A stretch of DNA of 64,000 nucleotides from Candidatus Lumbricidiphila eiseniae (GTDB lineage Bacteria; Actinomycetota; Actinomycetes; Actinomycetales; Microbacteriaceae). The notes under the pieces were generated by a model. That model worked only from the letters and a program-made list of their open reading frames with translations, made no database searches and had not been told where the DNA came from. Below, piece after piece: positions 28,787 through 39,490 of this stretch (position 1 is its first letter; every line of letters starts with the position of its first letter). The stretch is taken from NCBI GenBank assembly GCA_002529645.1, contig NAEP01000050.1, forward strand, positions 33,601-97,600. Direction: 5' to 3'. Both the position numbers and the translations under genes were made by a program.

Positions 28787-29800
28787 TCAACCGGTCACCG
28801 GGCTGAGCGGCGACGAGACGTCGTAGACCGATACCGACCCCGGAGGTGCCGCCCGGAGCAACGAGTCGAGCACCTGTGCTTTCAACACCGGCTCCGAGAC
28901 ATCCCCCCACACAATCTTCTCGCCGCTGGCAAGCTGCAGTATCACATTATTAGACGTTGACGCTGACACCCCCGCCAGCATCGACCGTAGCGAAGACGGG
29001 AGACTGCGAATGACCGCAGCGGCGGTTCTGAATCCACTACCGCTCGCCCCGTCGGGGACGGTGATCAGCGGCTGCCCCGCAGGCTGTGCAGCCGGTGTGT
29101 CGATCACAACCCCCGCGGCATCCACCAGTTCAAATCCACCACCGCTGTGCGCAAACACACCAACGGCAGTGCGCTCAACAACGCGAATAACAAGCGTGTG
29201 CGGTGGCAACGCCTCAATCGAGTAGGTTTCAATCGGTTTGAAGTTCGCGAGCACCTTCTGTATCTTCTCGTCTGTCACAAGTGGCAACGGCGTGCCACGC
29301 AGCGGAACAAATGCTGCCTCAACCTGAGCGCTTGGTAGCGTGTGGGTTCCCTCCACTCGAATGGTGCGCAACGCAAACAGCGGCGAATACGCGATCGCCC
29401 ACACCGCGATGACGACAACCGTCACGCTCCCCAGACCGAGCGCCCACATCCGGCGGCGACGGCGTTGAAACGTCGTGAAGCGGCGAATTTCCTGACGCTC
29501 GTACTGGCGTCGCTCTCGCTCCAGGGCGAGCAGAGCGCGGCGCTCGCGACGGTCGTCGGGGGAAGAATCAACAACCTCAGAGTCGCTCTCCGTCTCCCTC
29601 TCCGGTTTCGTGCTCGCCACTGCAAACCGGATGCCACGTGCTGCGCGCCTGCCCTTCCGGCCGGTAAGGAGCGCATCGTCCTGATGCGAGAGCTCAGCCG
29701 TGTCCTGTGGCGGTGGCACCACACTCTTGTGTCCGCCCGGCTTTGCCCGCGGGTTACCCGTCTCCTGTGGCGGTAGCCCGAACCCCTGTGGGCGCTTCAC
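28787..29800 (-). CDS. ftsQ: Cell division protein FtsQ
   Basis: 337 aa bitopic divisome protein. A long charged cytoplasmic region (~1-120) is followed by one helix (WALGLGSVTVVVIAVWAIAY), then the POTRA segment (LFALRTIRVEGTHTLPSAQV) and beta domain. The ORF track begins at 30019, deep inside murC. I use GTG at 29800 (KRPQGFG start, GGTGG upstream, just after the murC stop); ATG at 29836 is the alternative and would overlap murC by 23 nt. Confidence 0.88.
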   Translation of the reverse strand: MKRPQGFGLPPQETGNPRAKPGGHKSVVPPPQDTAELSHQDDALLTGRKGRRAARGIRFAVASTKPERETESDSEVVDSSPDDRRERRALLALERERRQYERQEIRRFTTFQRRRRRMWALGLGSVTVVVIAVWAIAYSPLFALRTIRVEGTHTLPSAQVEAAFVPLRGTPLPLVTDEKIQKVLANFKPIETYSIEALPPHTLVIRVVERTAVGVFAHSGGGFELVDAAGVVIDTPAAQPAGQPLITVPDGASGSGFRTAAAVIRSLPSSLRSMLAGVSASTSNNVILQLASGEKIVWGDVSEPVLKAQVLDSLLRAAPPGSVSVYDVSSPLSPVTG

Positions 29801-29813
29801 AGCACTGCCACCC

Positions 29814-31259
29814 TCACGGGTGTTGCTCCCGGACATCACGTGCCGGTGCTCTCTGCCTGAGCGCCGCGACAATCTGCGGGATAAGGCGGTACACATCACC
29901 ACACCCGAGAGTGATAACAAGATCCCCGGGGCGGGATATCTCGGCGATGTAATCGGCGGCATCCTGCCAGTCGGGGCGATAGGCCACGCTAGCCGGGTGA
30001 GCGAAGCCTCGCACGACAAGTTCGCCGGTCACTCCCGGTTCCGGGTCTTCACGGGCACCACAGACATCGAGAACAACGGTGTGATCTGCGTTCTGCTCCA
30101 ACACGTGCGCAAACTCGCCCGCAAACAGGCGGGTGCGGCTGTACAGATGCGGCTGGTGTACCGCAATAACCCGCCCCGGCGCGGCGACAGCCCGGGCCGT
30201 GCGCACAGCAGCAATCACCTCGGTGGGGTGATGGGCATAATCATCGTAGACACTCACTCCACCAACCGTTGCGTGCAGCTCAAATCGTCGGTGCGTTCCG
30301 CCGAACATCTCAATTCCGGCCAGCGCTTCGGCGGGGTCATACCCGAGTCCCACGAGCACGGCAAACGCGCCCGCCGCGTTAATCGCATTGTGGTGCCCCG
30401 GCACCCGGAGCCGTGCGTGATGCGTCGAGCCCCGGTAGCTGATCAAAAACGAGACGGCACCACCGGGCACCACGTCGGTGGATGTCTCGATGGTGTGCAC
30501 CCGCACCGTGGCATCCGGTGCTTCACCAAAGGTCACAACATTCGGTGCGGAGGTTCTTGCCCGAATGCGCCGGGCCCCCGGGTCATCGGATGAGACAACA
30601 ACAAGCTCGCTCGCGCCATCCGCGAAATCAACAAACGCCTGTTCGAATACCTCGTGCGTGCCGTAGTGGTCCAGATGGTCGGCGTCAACGTTTGTAATGA
30701 GGGCAACGGACGTGTCGTAGAACAGGAACGAGCCATCAGACTCATCGGCCTCGATGACGGCGAGTGGGTCGGTGCCACTCCGCGCCGATACCCTGAGAGT
30801 CTCGATGACCCCACCGTTGATGAACGTCGGATCAACACCCAACCCCAGCAGTCCGGTAACGATCATGCCGGTCGAGGTGGTCTTTCCGTGCGCACCGGCT
30901 ACCGACACCAAACGAAGACCACGAACGAGACCGGCCAGCGCGTGTGAGCGATGCAGCACGGGAATCCCTCGCCGCAGCGCCTCCTGGTACTCCGGATTCT
31001 CTTCCCACAGTGCACCGGTTACAACCATCGTGTCGGCGGCACCCACGTGCGCGGCATCGTGACCAATCTGGATATCAGCACCGAGCTCGCGCAGCACCGC
31101 AATGTTGGCCGAATCGCGAATATCTGACCCTGTGACCCGATGCCCGGCAGTGAGAAAAAGACGGGCAATTCCGCTCATCCCAGAGCCACCGATTCCGACA
31201 AAGTGCAGTGCTCCCGGGTTGTCGGGAAGTCGCACGGTGGAATCGGGTTTAATAGGCAC
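29814..31259 (-). CDS. murC: UDP-N-acetylmuramate--L-alanine ligase
   Basis: 481 aa Mur ligase adding the first residue to UDP-MurNAc. [19 protein letters not shown] near residue 18 binds [15 protein letters not shown] (~115) is the ATP P-loop, and [10 protein letters not shown] (~340) is the conserved C-terminal motif. Between murG and ftsQ, as expected for the cluster. The ~80 nt gap to murG has no feature. Confidence 0.97.
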   Translation of the reverse strand: MPIKPDSTVRLPDNPGALHFVGIGGSGMSGIARLFLTAGHRVTGSDIRDSANIAVLRELGADIQIGHDAAHVGAADTMVVTGALWEENPEYQEALRRGIPVLHRSHALAGLVRGLRLVSVAGAHGKTTSTGMIVTGLLGLGVDPTFINGGVIETLRVSARSGTDPLAVIEADESDGSFLFYDTSVALITNVDADHLDHYGTHEVFEQAFVDFADGASELVVVSSDDPGARRIRARTSAPNVVTFGEAPDATVRVHTIETSTDVVPGGAVSFLISYRGSTHHARLRVPGHHNAINAAGAFAVLVGLGYDPAEALAGIEMFGGTHRRFELHATVGGVSVYDDYAHHPTEVIAAVRTARAVAAPGRVIAVHQPHLYSRTRLFAGEFAHVLEQNADHTVVLDVCGAREDPEPGVTGELVVRGFAHPASVAYRPDWQDAADYIAEISRPGDLVITLGCGDVYRLIPQIVAALRQRAPARDVREQHP

Positions 31260-31341
31260 CCTGACACGCTACGCGTTTCGAAGGCTCTCGGGTGTCGCGC
31301 ACGCCGTCACTGTTCTAAACGAGCGGGGCTGCACCGACGCG

Positions 31342-32403
31342 TTATCCGCGAATCAACGCGACCATCCGATCGGTGCCGTCTCGATGCCCGACCGAGGCGG
31401 CGGCGGCGGCCATCTCTGCCCGTCGCTCCGAATCACGCAGCAGCGAGACCAACTCTGTTCCAACCCAGTCCGGCACAAACGCGGCGTCATCCACGAGGAT
31501 TCCACCGCCAGCGGCCACCACCTCAGCCGCATTGAAACGCTGTTCGCCGTTGCCAACCGGGTACGGCACGTACACCGATGGAATCCCGAGGGCTGCACAC
31601 TCGCTCACCGTCGCAGCTCCGGCACGCGAGACCGCCGCATCGGCAAGGGCCAGCGCCAGATCCATCCGGTCGGCGTACTCAATCATTCGATAGTCCGGTA
31701 ACCGGGGGTCACCCACCTCGGCTTGTGCTCCGGTCACGTGCAACACCTGCCAGCCGGTTGCCACGATGAGCGAACCGCTGTCGACGATGGTGCGGTTGAT
31801 CCGCCGGGCACCGAGCGAACCGCCGGTGACCAGTAACACCGGCCGCGCGGCATCCAGCCCAAAAAATGCGGCGGCTTCGGCGCGACTAGCGGCCCGGTCG
31901 AGCGTTTCAATTTCCCGGCGCAGTGGCATCCCAACCAGGATGCTCCGGGGTAGCGGCGTGCCCGCAAAAGCAACCCCCACCGACCGCGCGAACCGCGCCC
32001 CGAGCCTATTGGCAAGACCCGGCCGCGCGTTCGCCTCGTGAATAACAACGGGCACTCGCGCCCGGCGTGCCGCTATGTATGCCGGGGTAGAGACATACCC
32101 ACCAAAACCAACAACGACATCAACACCGTGCTCCTCAATCATTGCCCGTACCGCCGCAATCGCACCGCGGAACGCTGGCACAAAACTGAGCGCCCGTTTG
32201 TCTGGCCTGCGTGGAAACGGGACCTTCGCAACGGTGAGCAGGTCATAACCCCGGTCGGGAACAAGTCGGCTCTCGAGTCCTTCAGCCGTGCCGAGAACAA
32301 GAACGCGTGAGTCGGGTTCAACCTCCCGAAGCCGGTCCGCGACGGCCAGCAGCGGGTTGACGTGGCCAGCGGTACCGCCACCGGCGAGCAGGTAGCAGGT
32401 CAC
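31342..32403 (-). CDS. murG: UDP-GlcNAc--lipid I N-acetylglucosaminyltransferase
   Basis: 353 aa glycosyltransferase converting lipid I to lipid II on the inner membrane face. LLAGGGTAGHVNPLLAVAD at the N-terminus and VTGGSLGARRIN plus ADAAVSRAGAATVSECAA in the donor domain are diagnostic. The tracked start at 32679 lies within ftsW; GTG at 32403 overlaps the ftsW stop (GTGA) and has GAGGG upstream, so it is chosen. Confidence 0.96.
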   Translation of the reverse strand: MTCYLLAGGGTAGHVNPLLAVADRLREVEPDSRVLVLGTAEGLESRLVPDRGYDLLTVAKVPFPRRPDKRALSFVPAFRGAIAAVRAMIEEHGVDVVVGFGGYVSTPAYIAARRARVPVVIHEANARPGLANRLGARFARSVGVAFAGTPLPRSILVGMPLRREIETLDRAASRAEAAAFFGLDAARPVLLVTGGSLGARRINRTIVDSGSLIVATGWQVLHVTGAQAEVGDPRLPDYRMIEYADRMDLALALADAAVSRAGAATVSECAALGIPSVYVPYPVGNGEQRFNAAEVVAAGGGILVDDAAFVPDWVGTELVSLLRDSERRAEMAAAAASVGHRDGTDRMVALIRG

Positions 32404-33635
32404 GAGGCGAACCCTCGCGGTGAGCTCCGCTCCGGTACTGCCCGCGTCACCGACAGCACCATACCGATCCCCAAGAGGGTGGTGAGCAGAGCTGTCCCCC
32501 CGGCCGAGACCAGCGGCAACGGAACGCCCAACACCGGCAATAACCCCAGCACGACGGCAATGTTGACGCAGGCCTGGAAAATCACCCAGAACATGATCCC
32601 GGCGGTCAACACTCGAGCGAACGGTGTCCGGGCAACTCGAAGGCTCCACGTGAACGAGAATGCCAACAGGACAAAACATCCAATAATCACAAGCGCACCG
32701 AGTAACCCGAGCTCTTCTCCCACAACGGCGAAAATAAAGTCATTGTCCGCAGCGGGCAACCACGACCACTTTGCGGTGGAATTACCGAGCCCCACACCGA
32801 ACAGTCCACCGTGTGCCAGAGCGAAGGTGCCGTGTTGAATTTGCCAGCAATTATTGAGATCGTACTGGCTGCACGAATCTTGAAAAAATGCGGTAAGTCG
32901 CTTCGTGCGGTTCGGACTCGCGAAGGCGAATAGCAGCGACACGGCGGCCACCCCGAGCACAACCGGTGTGAGCAGCCGCAACCGCATGCCCGTGAGAAAC
33001 AGGGCACCAAACAGCATCCCGGCGATGATAACCGCGGTGCCAAGATCGTCACCGAGCATAACAAGGCCCAGCGCACCGCCACCCACCAGCAGAATGGGAA
33101 CCATCCCTTTCCACAGGGTATTAATGACGTCCTGTTTTTTGCTGACAAACAGACCGAGCCAGAGCACCAGTGACAGTTTGATGAGTTCGGAGGGCTGAAC
33201 AGACACAGCTCCCAGCGAAAGCCAGTTCTTATTGCCACCCACCGCAACTCCCAGCGGCGTCGCGACAACAATCATCTGAAGCACGCAGGAACCGATCATC
33301 GCTGGCCAGGCGCAAGCCCGCCAGAGTTTCTCCGGCACCCGACTCGCAAGAAGCATGAGTGGCACCCCGAGCAGCGCAAACAGGCTCTGTCGGGTGGCAG
33401 TGCCCACCAAACCGCCACCCTCCAAGCGCGACTGCACGAGCGAGGAGGAGAGCACCATCACAAGACCGAACAGCACAAGAAAAAGCGTCGTACCCAGCAG
33501 CACAATATAGGCGCGGCTCTGCTGAGCAACGACATGCCCGAGGCGGATGAAGGTGGCTGAGATTCCGGGATGCTCCGCCGACTCGCTAACTCCCGCCGCC
33601 TGAATCGGGCGAGGCGGGCGCGTGCGAACCGTCAT
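32400..33635 (-). CDS. ftsW: Lipid II polymerase / cell division protein FtsW
   Basis: 411 aa SEDS-family glycosyltransferase with about ten membrane helices. Motifs include GGGLVGTATRQSL, the central KLSLVLWLG and the C-terminal LPVLGVPLPLVSAGGTALL. Works with FtsI to build septal wall. ATG at 33635 follows GGAGAGGCGA and lies inside the last 50 nt of murD, an unusually long overlap but with the best RBS in the area. Confidence 0.96.
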   Translation of the reverse strand: MTVRTRPPRPIQAAGVSESAEHPGISATFIRLGHVVAQQSRAYIVLLGTTLFLVLFGLVMVLSSSLVQSRLEGGGLVGTATRQSLFALLGVPLMLLASRVPEKLWRACAWPAMIGSCVLQMIVVATPLGVAVGGNKNWLSLGAVSVQPSELIKLSLVLWLGLFVSKKQDVINTLWKGMVPILLVGGGALGLVMLGDDLGTAVIIAGMLFGALFLTGMRLRLLTPVVLGVAAVSLLFAFASPNRTKRLTAFFQDSCSQYDLNNCWQIQHGTFALAHGGLFGVGLGNSTAKWSWLPAADNDFIFAVVGEELGLLGALVIIGCFVLLAFSFTWSLRVARTPFARVLTAGIMFWVIFQACVNIAVVLGLLPVLGVPLPLVSAGGTALLTTLLGIGMVLSVTRAVPERSSPRGFAS

Positions 33636-35184
33636 TCGCCTCTCCTCCCAGATGTCTCAACACGGCGGCCTGAAATCGTCGACCCCGGTCGCCGTAGTCG
33701 ATGAACTGATCCATCGATGCGGCCGCCGGAGCGAGCAACACGGTGTCCCCGGGTTGCGCAACCTGGGCGGCGAGTGCGACCGCCGCAGACATGACGTTTT
33801 CAGTGTCCCGTGTCGACACCTCGAACAACGGGAGCCCCGGCGCGTGTCGGCGGAACGCTTCCACGATCGCGACACGATCAACTCCGATCACGATAGCGGC
33901 CCGGAGTCGTTGCACGTGCTCACGCACGAGATCGTCGACATCCACCCCTTTCAGCAACCCACCCACAATCCACACCACCGACTCACAGGCCCGCAGCGAC
34001 GCGTGGGCGGCATGCGGATTGGTTGCCTTGGAGTCATCGACCCACCGGATGCCCCCGTCCTGCGCCACCGGTTGGATTCGGTGCTCGTCCAACCGGAAGG
34101 TCGTGACGGCGTCTCGAATAACGGCCACCGGCACTCCGTAAGATCGCGCCAGTGCGGTGGCCGCAAGAACGTTCGCGACGGTGTGTGGAGCACCAAGCCC
34201 GTGCGCCGCCAGTTCCTCGACAGTGGTAACTTCCAGGGCCGAGGTACGGCGCTCTTCCAAAAAAGCCCGGTCGCAGAGAATACCGTCAACGATGCCGACA
34301 TCACTGGGGCCCGGGACATCCAGCCCGAAGCCAATCGCTCGTGCACCCTCCTCAACATCGGCCTCTTCCACCAGGCGCACTGTTGCGACATCGGCGCGGT
34401 TATACACGCAGGCAACCTTTGTGTTCTCGTATACGGTAGCCTTCGCCGCACGGTAGGCTGCGCGCGATCCGTGCCAGTCGAGGTGATCATCGGCAATGTT
34501 GAGCACAGCGCTTGACCAGGGATGAATCGCACCCGGCCCGTGCCGGGGCATAGCGTGCAGCTGAAAACTCGAGAGTTCCACCACAAAGACGTCGAAACCC
34601 ACCGGATCACGAACCGCGTCGAGCACCGGCACACCGATATTGCCGCAGGGTGCCACCCGCACGCCGTGCGCCGCGAGCAGGTGCGCGGCCAGGCGCACCG
34701 TCGTTGTCTTGCCGTTGGTTCCGGTCACAACAATCCACTCGGCCGGGTTGACCTTGTCGCGCACGCGCCACGCAAGTTCAATATCACCCCACACAGCGAT
34801 CTGTTTTTCGCCCGCCCACACCAGCACGGGATGCTCCGGGCGAAACCCGGGCGACACAATGATCAGTTCCGGAGCAAAGCCGATGAGGGCAGCCGGAATT
34901 GAGTCGAGCGGGTCTGACACAACAGACACGCCGACAACCTCAAGGATCATCGCCCGGTCGTCGGTGCCGGTTGCTGGCGCAACCACGAGCACCTCTGCAC
35001 CCAGTTCGGCGAGCGTGTCGGCGACGGAGAATCCGGTAACCCCGAGCCCCACAACAGCAACACGGAGACCGGACCAGTCGCTGTGCCAGCTGTTCAGCGA
35101 GTTGAGTCGAGCTATCGGGTCATTCCCGTCACCACCAGGGCCCCGAGCAGTCGAGTCGGGATCGGGGTGAGTGGTCTCTCCCAT
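33586..35184 (-). CDS. murD: UDP-N-acetylmuramoylalanine--D-glutamate ligase
   Basis: 532 aa Mur ligase adding D-Glu. VAVVGLGVTGFSVADTLAEL near residue 40, P-loop VVTGTNGKTTTVRL (~150) and WVDDSKATNPHAA (~375) are present. The tracked start (35253) lies in mraY; ATG at 35184 overlaps the mraY stop as TAATG and is preferred, with ATG 35199 as alternative. Slightly long because of a polar N-terminal leader. Confidence 0.95.
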   Translation of the reverse strand: MGETTHPDPDSTARGPGGDGNDPIARLNSLNSWHSDWSGLRVAVVGLGVTGFSVADTLAELGAEVLVVAPATGTDDRAMILEVVGVSVVSDPLDSIPAALIGFAPELIIVSPGFRPEHPVLVWAGEKQIAVWGDIELAWRVRDKVNPAEWIVVTGTNGKTTTVRLAAHLLAAHGVRVAPCGNIGVPVLDAVRDPVGFDVFVVELSSFQLHAMPRHGPGAIHPWSSAVLNIADDHLDWHGSRAAYRAAKATVYENTKVACVYNRADVATVRLVEEADVEEGARAIGFGLDVPGPSDVGIVDGILCDRAFLEERRTSALEVTTVEELAAHGLGAPHTVANVLAATALARSYGVPVAVIRDAVTTFRLDEHRIQPVAQDGGIRWVDDSKATNPHAAHASLRACESVVWIVGGLLKGVDVDDLVREHVQRLRAAIVIGVDRVAIVEAFRRHAPGLPLFEVSTRDTENVMSAAVALAAQVAQPGDTVLLAPAAASMDQFIDYGDRGRRFQAAVLRHLGGEANDGSHAPASPDSGGGS

Positions 35185-36278
35185 TAGGTTTGCAACCATT
35201 CCAGGTAAAACGAACCAATCCCGGCTGCGACGAGCATGCCAGCAATGATCCAAAAACGCACCACAATCGTCACTTCGGCCCAGCCTTTGAGTTCAAAGTG
35301 ATGGTGGATGGGGCTCATCAGGAAGATCCGTTTACCGTGCGTCACTCGGAAGTAGGCCCGCTGCACAATGACCGAGCCGGTTTCAATGACGAAAAGGCCA
35401 CCGATCAGCAGCAGAAGCAGTTGCGTGTGGGTGACAATCGCGAACGCGGCGAGTGCACCGCCGAGCGCGAGTGAACCGGTGTCCCCCATGTAGATCTTGG
35501 CCGGGTTCGTGTTCCACCAGAGGAAACCCACGAGACCACCGACAATCGCCGTGGCAAGGATCGCAACGTCGAGCGGATCGCGCACGAGATAGCAGCGTGC
35601 GGGATCAACCATGACTGACCGAACGTTGTGACACAACTGGTTGGATTGCCAAAAGCCAATGACCACATACGAGCCGATGGCGAGGATGGATGCCCCGCCC
35701 GCGAGCCCATCGAGACCATCGGTCACGTTCACGCCATTGGATGTGCCGAGCGTGATAACGCAAATCCAGATGATGTACAGAATGATTCCGGCAACCGTGC
35801 CCAAAACCAAGAAGTTCAGCGGCAGGTCTCGAGTAAACGAGATTTTAGTGTTGGCGGGAGTAACACCGCGCCCGTTGGGAAACTGCAGAGCCAGCAGGGC
35901 AAAAACGGTCGCGACAACCAGCTGACCCGCGATCTTGGCCCATCCACCGAGACCCAGGCTTTGTTTCCTGCGGGTTTTCAGGAGGTCATCGACGAAACCG
36001 ACCACCCCCATGCCCAGCATCATAACGATGACAAGAGCGGACGATGTGCTCGGGACATCCTGTGTGAGAGCGTTGGCCAAGAAATAGCCGAACATCGATC
36101 CGAGGATGAAAATAATGCCACCCATTGTGGGAGTGCCGCGCTTGACATGGTGCGACTGTGGGCCGTCATCCCGAATAAACTGCCCCCACCCGAGCTTTGT
36201 AAAGAGTCGAATGAACGCGGGGGTGAGAAAAAGCGTAAACGCCAGTGACAGTGCCCCCGCCAACAACAGTGCTCTCAC
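35184..36278 (-). CDS. mraY: Phospho-MurNAc-pentapeptide transferase
   Basis: 364 aa membrane enzyme that makes lipid I from UDP-MurNAc-pentapeptide and undecaprenyl phosphate. Ten helices; [27 protein letters not shown] (metal-binding Asp) and [13 protein letters not shown] are all present. GTG at 36278 overlaps the murF stop (GTGA) with GGGAGA at good distance; the tracked ATG at 36287 is too close to that RBS. Confidence 0.97.
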   Translation of the reverse strand: MRALLLAGALSLAFTLFLTPAFIRLFTKLGWGQFIRDDGPQSHHVKRGTPTMGGIIFILGSMFGYFLANALTQDVPSTSSALVIVMMLGMGVVGFVDDLLKTRRKQSLGLGGWAKIAGQLVVATVFALLALQFPNGRGVTPANTKISFTRDLPLNFLVLGTVAGIILYIIWICVITLGTSNGVNVTDGLDGLAGGASILAIGSYVVIGFWQSNQLCHNVRSVMVDPARCYLVRDPLDVAILATAIVGGLVGFLWWNTNPAKIYMGDTGSLALGGALAAFAIVTHTQLLLLLIGGLFVIETGSVIVQRAYFRVTHGKRIFLMSPIHHHFELKGWAEVTIVVRFWIIAGMLVAAGIGSFYLEWLQT

Positions 36279-37747
36279 GATAACCATTCTCCCAACTCGT
36301 CGCCCAGAAACCGAAGCCCGGCCGAGTTGGATGATTTCACAAGAACCGTGTCGTGATCCTGAAGCGAGTCCCGCAAAAATGACAGTGCGGCGGCGGATGT
36401 CTCGACGAAGTGTGATTCACCGTCCCACGACCCCTCCTTGATCGCACTCAGGTGCACGCGACGAGCGCTGTGCCCAACAACCACGAGCTGTGCAATATTG
36501 AGCCGCACGGCAAGCAAACCAATCTGATCGTGCTCCTCCTCCGCGTACTCACCCAGTTCACTCATTTCCCCCAGCACCGCGATCGCGCGGCCCTCCGGGT
36601 GTCTGATCTGGGCGAGCGTTTTCAGGGCCGCCAACATCGAATCGGGGCTCGCGTTATACGCATCATTGATGATCGTGATGTTGCCACGGCCACCCAGCAC
36701 CTGCATTCGCCACCGTTCCGCAAGAGTGACGCGCTCGAGCGCCGCAACAATGATGGCAATCGGGACTTCCAAGCACCGCGCCGCGGCTGTCGCTGCCAGC
36801 GCGTTCATGATGTGGTGTTCCCCCAGCACTCCAAAGCGCACCCGCACGCCCGCCTCTCCGGCAACGGTGAGCGTGAAGTCGGTGCCACGCGGATGCACCG
36901 TCACATCGGTTGCTCGCACGTCTGTCCCGTTACCGAGGCCAAACTGCACCACCCGGGCGGGTGTGAGCTCGGCCATTGCTGCCACCCGCGGGTCATCACC
37001 GTTGAGCACCGCACTGCCGCTCGCACACAGGTCGGTGACCATCTCCGCCTTCGCACGCACAGTCTGCTCGATACCGCCGAACTCCCCCGCGTGCGCGAGG
37101 CCAACCTTGAGCACAATGCCAATATCCGGGATCACGAGCCGGATGAGTCGCGCAATATCGCCCGTGCGCGATGCGCCCATCTCCAGCACAAGAAACTCGG
37201 TTTCCCACGTCACCTCGAGCATGGTGAGGGGCACACCGACCTCATTGTTGAAAGATTTACGCGCGGCAACCGTCGGCCCCACCTCGCACAGGATGTCCCG
37301 CAGTAGGTTCTTCGTCGTTGTTTTCCCGTTTGACCCGGTCACCCCGATGACGCGCAGCCGCCCGCGGGCTCGCACTCGCCGAACAACCTCCGCAGCGAAA
37401 GCGCCCAGCGCCACCACCGAATCGGTCACGACAATCTGTGGCAGGGGCAGGTCTAACAGACGCTCCACAATGAGCAGCGCCGCGCCCGCGGCGGCGGCAT
37501 CCGGAGCAAAGCGGTGACCGTCGTCACACTCGCCGGGCTTTGCGACGAAGATACCGCCCGGAGTCACCTCGCGGGAGTCGGTGGTGACCTCCCCGTCGAC
37601 GGTCGTGCTGGCGGTGGTGACCGTGCCGCTGCAATCCTGCTGATCCGCGTGCTGTCTGAGGTCAGTTCGTTCCCCGCACTCTGTGCGGGGCAGGTGCAAT
37701 TGGCCCGCGACCGCCTCTGCGAGCTCTGCGAGTGTGAGCGCGATCAT
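36275..37747 (-). CDS. murF: UDP-MurNAc-tripeptide--D-alanyl-D-alanine ligase
   Basis: 490 aa Mur ligase adding D-Ala-D-Ala. P-loop [18 protein letters not shown] (~140), [11 protein letters not shown] and [18 protein letters not shown] (~350) are diagnostic. ATG at 37747 overlaps the murE stop (ATGA) and has AGGCAGG upstream; the tracked ATG nine bases earlier is less suitable. An extra polar insert at ~30-50 separates the first strand pair. Confidence 0.96.
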   Translation of the reverse strand: MIALTLAELAEAVAGQLHLPRTECGERTDLRQHADQQDCSGTVTTASTTVDGEVTTDSREVTPGGIFVAKPGECDDGHRFAPDAAAAGAALLIVERLLDLPLPQIVVTDSVVALGAFAAEVVRRVRARGRLRVIGVTGSNGKTTTKNLLRDILCEVGPTVAARKSFNNEVGVPLTMLEVTWETEFLVLEMGASRTGDIARLIRLVIPDIGIVLKVGLAHAGEFGGIEQTVRAKAEMVTDLCASGSAVLNGDDPRVAAMAELTPARVVQFGLGNGTDVRATDVTVHPRGTDFTLTVAGEAGVRVRFGVLGEHHIMNALAATAAARCLEVPIAIIVAALERVTLAERWRMQVLGGRGNITIINDAYNASPDSMLAALKTLAQIRHPEGRAIAVLGEMSELGEYAEEEHDQIGLLAVRLNIAQLVVVGHSARRVHLSAIKEGSWDGESHFVETSAAALSFLRDSLQDHDTVLVKSSNSAGLRFLGDELGEWLS

Positions 37748-39477
37748 TCGAGCCATCCTGCCTCGCGAAGGGCGATTCGTGCCTCGTCGCGCGCCGAATA
37801 CGGTTGCTTTGTTCCGGCAACCTCGTGGTAGTCCTCGTGACCGGGCCCGGCGTAGAGCACGGTGTCTGCTTCGCCCGCGAGCGCGATCACCGCTCGCAAG
37901 GCCTCGCGCGGATCGGCGATTTCGTACATCTCACGCTCCGGCACGGCGGCACGGGCGGCCGTCATGAGCGTGCGGCGAATGGCGGCGGCATCCTCAAATC
38001 GAGGATGGAAATCTGTCACCACCACAACATCTGCTCCCCTCGCGGCAATGGCCGCCATATCGGCCCGCTTGGTTGTGTCTCGATCACCGTCTGCTCCGAA
38101 GAGCATAACGACTCGACCCGGGGTAAAAACCCGAAGCGCCGCCAGCGTTTGCGCAAAGGCGTCCGGGGTGTGTGCGTAGTCAACGTACACCCGCGGACCG
38201 GTTGCGCCCGAGATGAGCTCCGTACGTCCGGGGATGTACGCGTCAATTCCTCCGTCGCGCGCGAGAGCCGTTGCCAGAGCATCGAAAGAGTACCCCGCTT
38301 CCAGCACCATGACAATTGCGAGTGCTGCATTGGCGGCCATGTATCCACCAAACAGCGGAACTCGGGTGCACAGAGTTCGACCGTCCCGGTGTGTGAGCCT
38401 GATACGGGTGTGGGTTGCGGCCTCTTCCTCGAGCACCAGGTTCCAGTCCGCGGCGGGCTGCACAACCGGTACCGCGGCGGTTGGTGTTCCGGCGGTTGTG
38501 ATGCCGATGATGGGTGCACCGAGGGGTGTCATACCGGCGTTCTCCGAGTCGGCGAGCGTGGTCGCGGTGGTCGCGGTAGTGATCGTTGTGCACGGCAGTG
38601 CGAGTTCGTTCGCGAGGTGGGCTCCCCACGGAGTATCCACGAGAATAACCGCGCGCCGCGACCTGCGGAACAGTTCAACCTTGGCACGGTAGTAAGTGTC
38701 CATCGAGTCATAATCGTCGAGATGATCGTGACTGAGGTTCGTGAATCCGGCCACATCGAAGGTCAAACCGTCAACCCGGTGGCGCGACAGCGCTTGCGCT
38801 GATACCTCCACTGCAACTGCCCCGACATCCAGTTCTTGGCCCCGGGCAAGCAGTGCGTGCAGCTCGCTTGCCTCCGGCGTTGTCAAGCTGCTCGCCATCA
38901 CCTCGCCAGCAACCCTCCGCGTGGCCGTCGAGCTGAGCCCCGACCGCACCCCGAGTTGACGCAGCAGCGCGTCGAGGAGATGAACGACGCTTGTTTTGCC
39001 GTTCGTGCCGGTCACGGCCAGTAACTGTGGGCGAGCCAGGTCGGTCCCATACATCCACGCCGCGACACCACCGAGGATGGCTCGAGGATCCGGCACCACA
39101 ACACAGGGCAACCCGGAGCCTGCCGCACGTGTTGCCCCCTCACCGTCGGTCAAAACAGCGACAGCACCCGCCGCACGGGCCTGCTCTACGAAGTCAGCGC
39201 CGTGCACACGGTGTCCCGGCAGTGCCACGTACAGTTCGCCGGGGCGCACCGTGTGCGAAGACAGGTCAAGCCCCGACACCGTAACCGCATCGGCGGTATC
39301 TATCCCTGGGTCTGGCCTCACCGTCGGCACGGCATCCAACCTCGAAGGTTCGTCCGAATCCGGTGGCCTGGCCGTGTCATCCTGCCGTATCACCCCACCG
39401 CAGTGCGCGGCAAGCTCAGCGAGTGTTCGGCGCGGCGGGTGCTCCGGGCGAATCACGATCCGCTCCGATTCGCTCAC
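37744..39477 (-). CDS. murE: UDP-MurNAc-dipeptide ligase MurE (third-residue specificity atypical)
   Basis: 577 aa, longer than the usual ~500 because of a ~70-residue N-terminal extension. P-loop LLAVTGTNGKTSVVHLLDAL, NLSHDHLDDYDSMDTYYRAK and YVDYAHTPDA are present. The third-residue recognition motif, DNPR in diaminopimelate ligases, reads FHPR in VVTDFHPRFED. Microbacteriaceae often have B-type peptidoglycan without DAP at position 3, so the motif fits a different substrate (Lys, Orn, Dab or homoserine); which one is unknown. GTG at 39477 has GAGAGAG upstream. Confidence 0.93.
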   Translation of the reverse strand: MSESERIVIRPEHPPRRTLAELAAHCGGVIRQDDTARPPDSDEPSRLDAVPTVRPDPGIDTADAVTVSGLDLSSHTVRPGELYVALPGHRVHGADFVEQARAAGAVAVLTDGEGATRAAGSGLPCVVVPDPRAILGGVAAWMYGTDLARPQLLAVTGTNGKTSVVHLLDALLRQLGVRSGLSSTATRRVAGEVMASSLTTPEASELHALLARGQELDVGAVAVEVSAQALSRHRVDGLTFDVAGFTNLSHDHLDDYDSMDTYYRAKVELFRRSRRAVILVDTPWGAHLANELALPCTTITTATTATTLADSENAGMTPLGAPIIGITTAGTPTAAVPVVQPAADWNLVLEEEAATHTRIRLTHRDGRTLCTRVPLFGGYMAANAALAIVMVLEAGYSFDALATALARDGGIDAYIPGRTELISGATGPRVYVDYAHTPDAFAQTLAALRVFTPGRVVMLFGADGDRDTTKRADMAAIAARGADVVVVTDFHPRFEDAAAIRRTLMTAARAAVPEREMYEIADPREALRAVIALAGEADTVLYAGPGHEDYHEVAGTKQPYSARDEARIALREAGWLE

Positions 39478-39490
39478 TAAACCAACTCTC

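Noticed and set aside
36666-37517. 283-aa plus-strand ORF over murF
   Set aside because: Ser/Thr/Arg-rich shadow of murF, which has all Mur ligase motifs.
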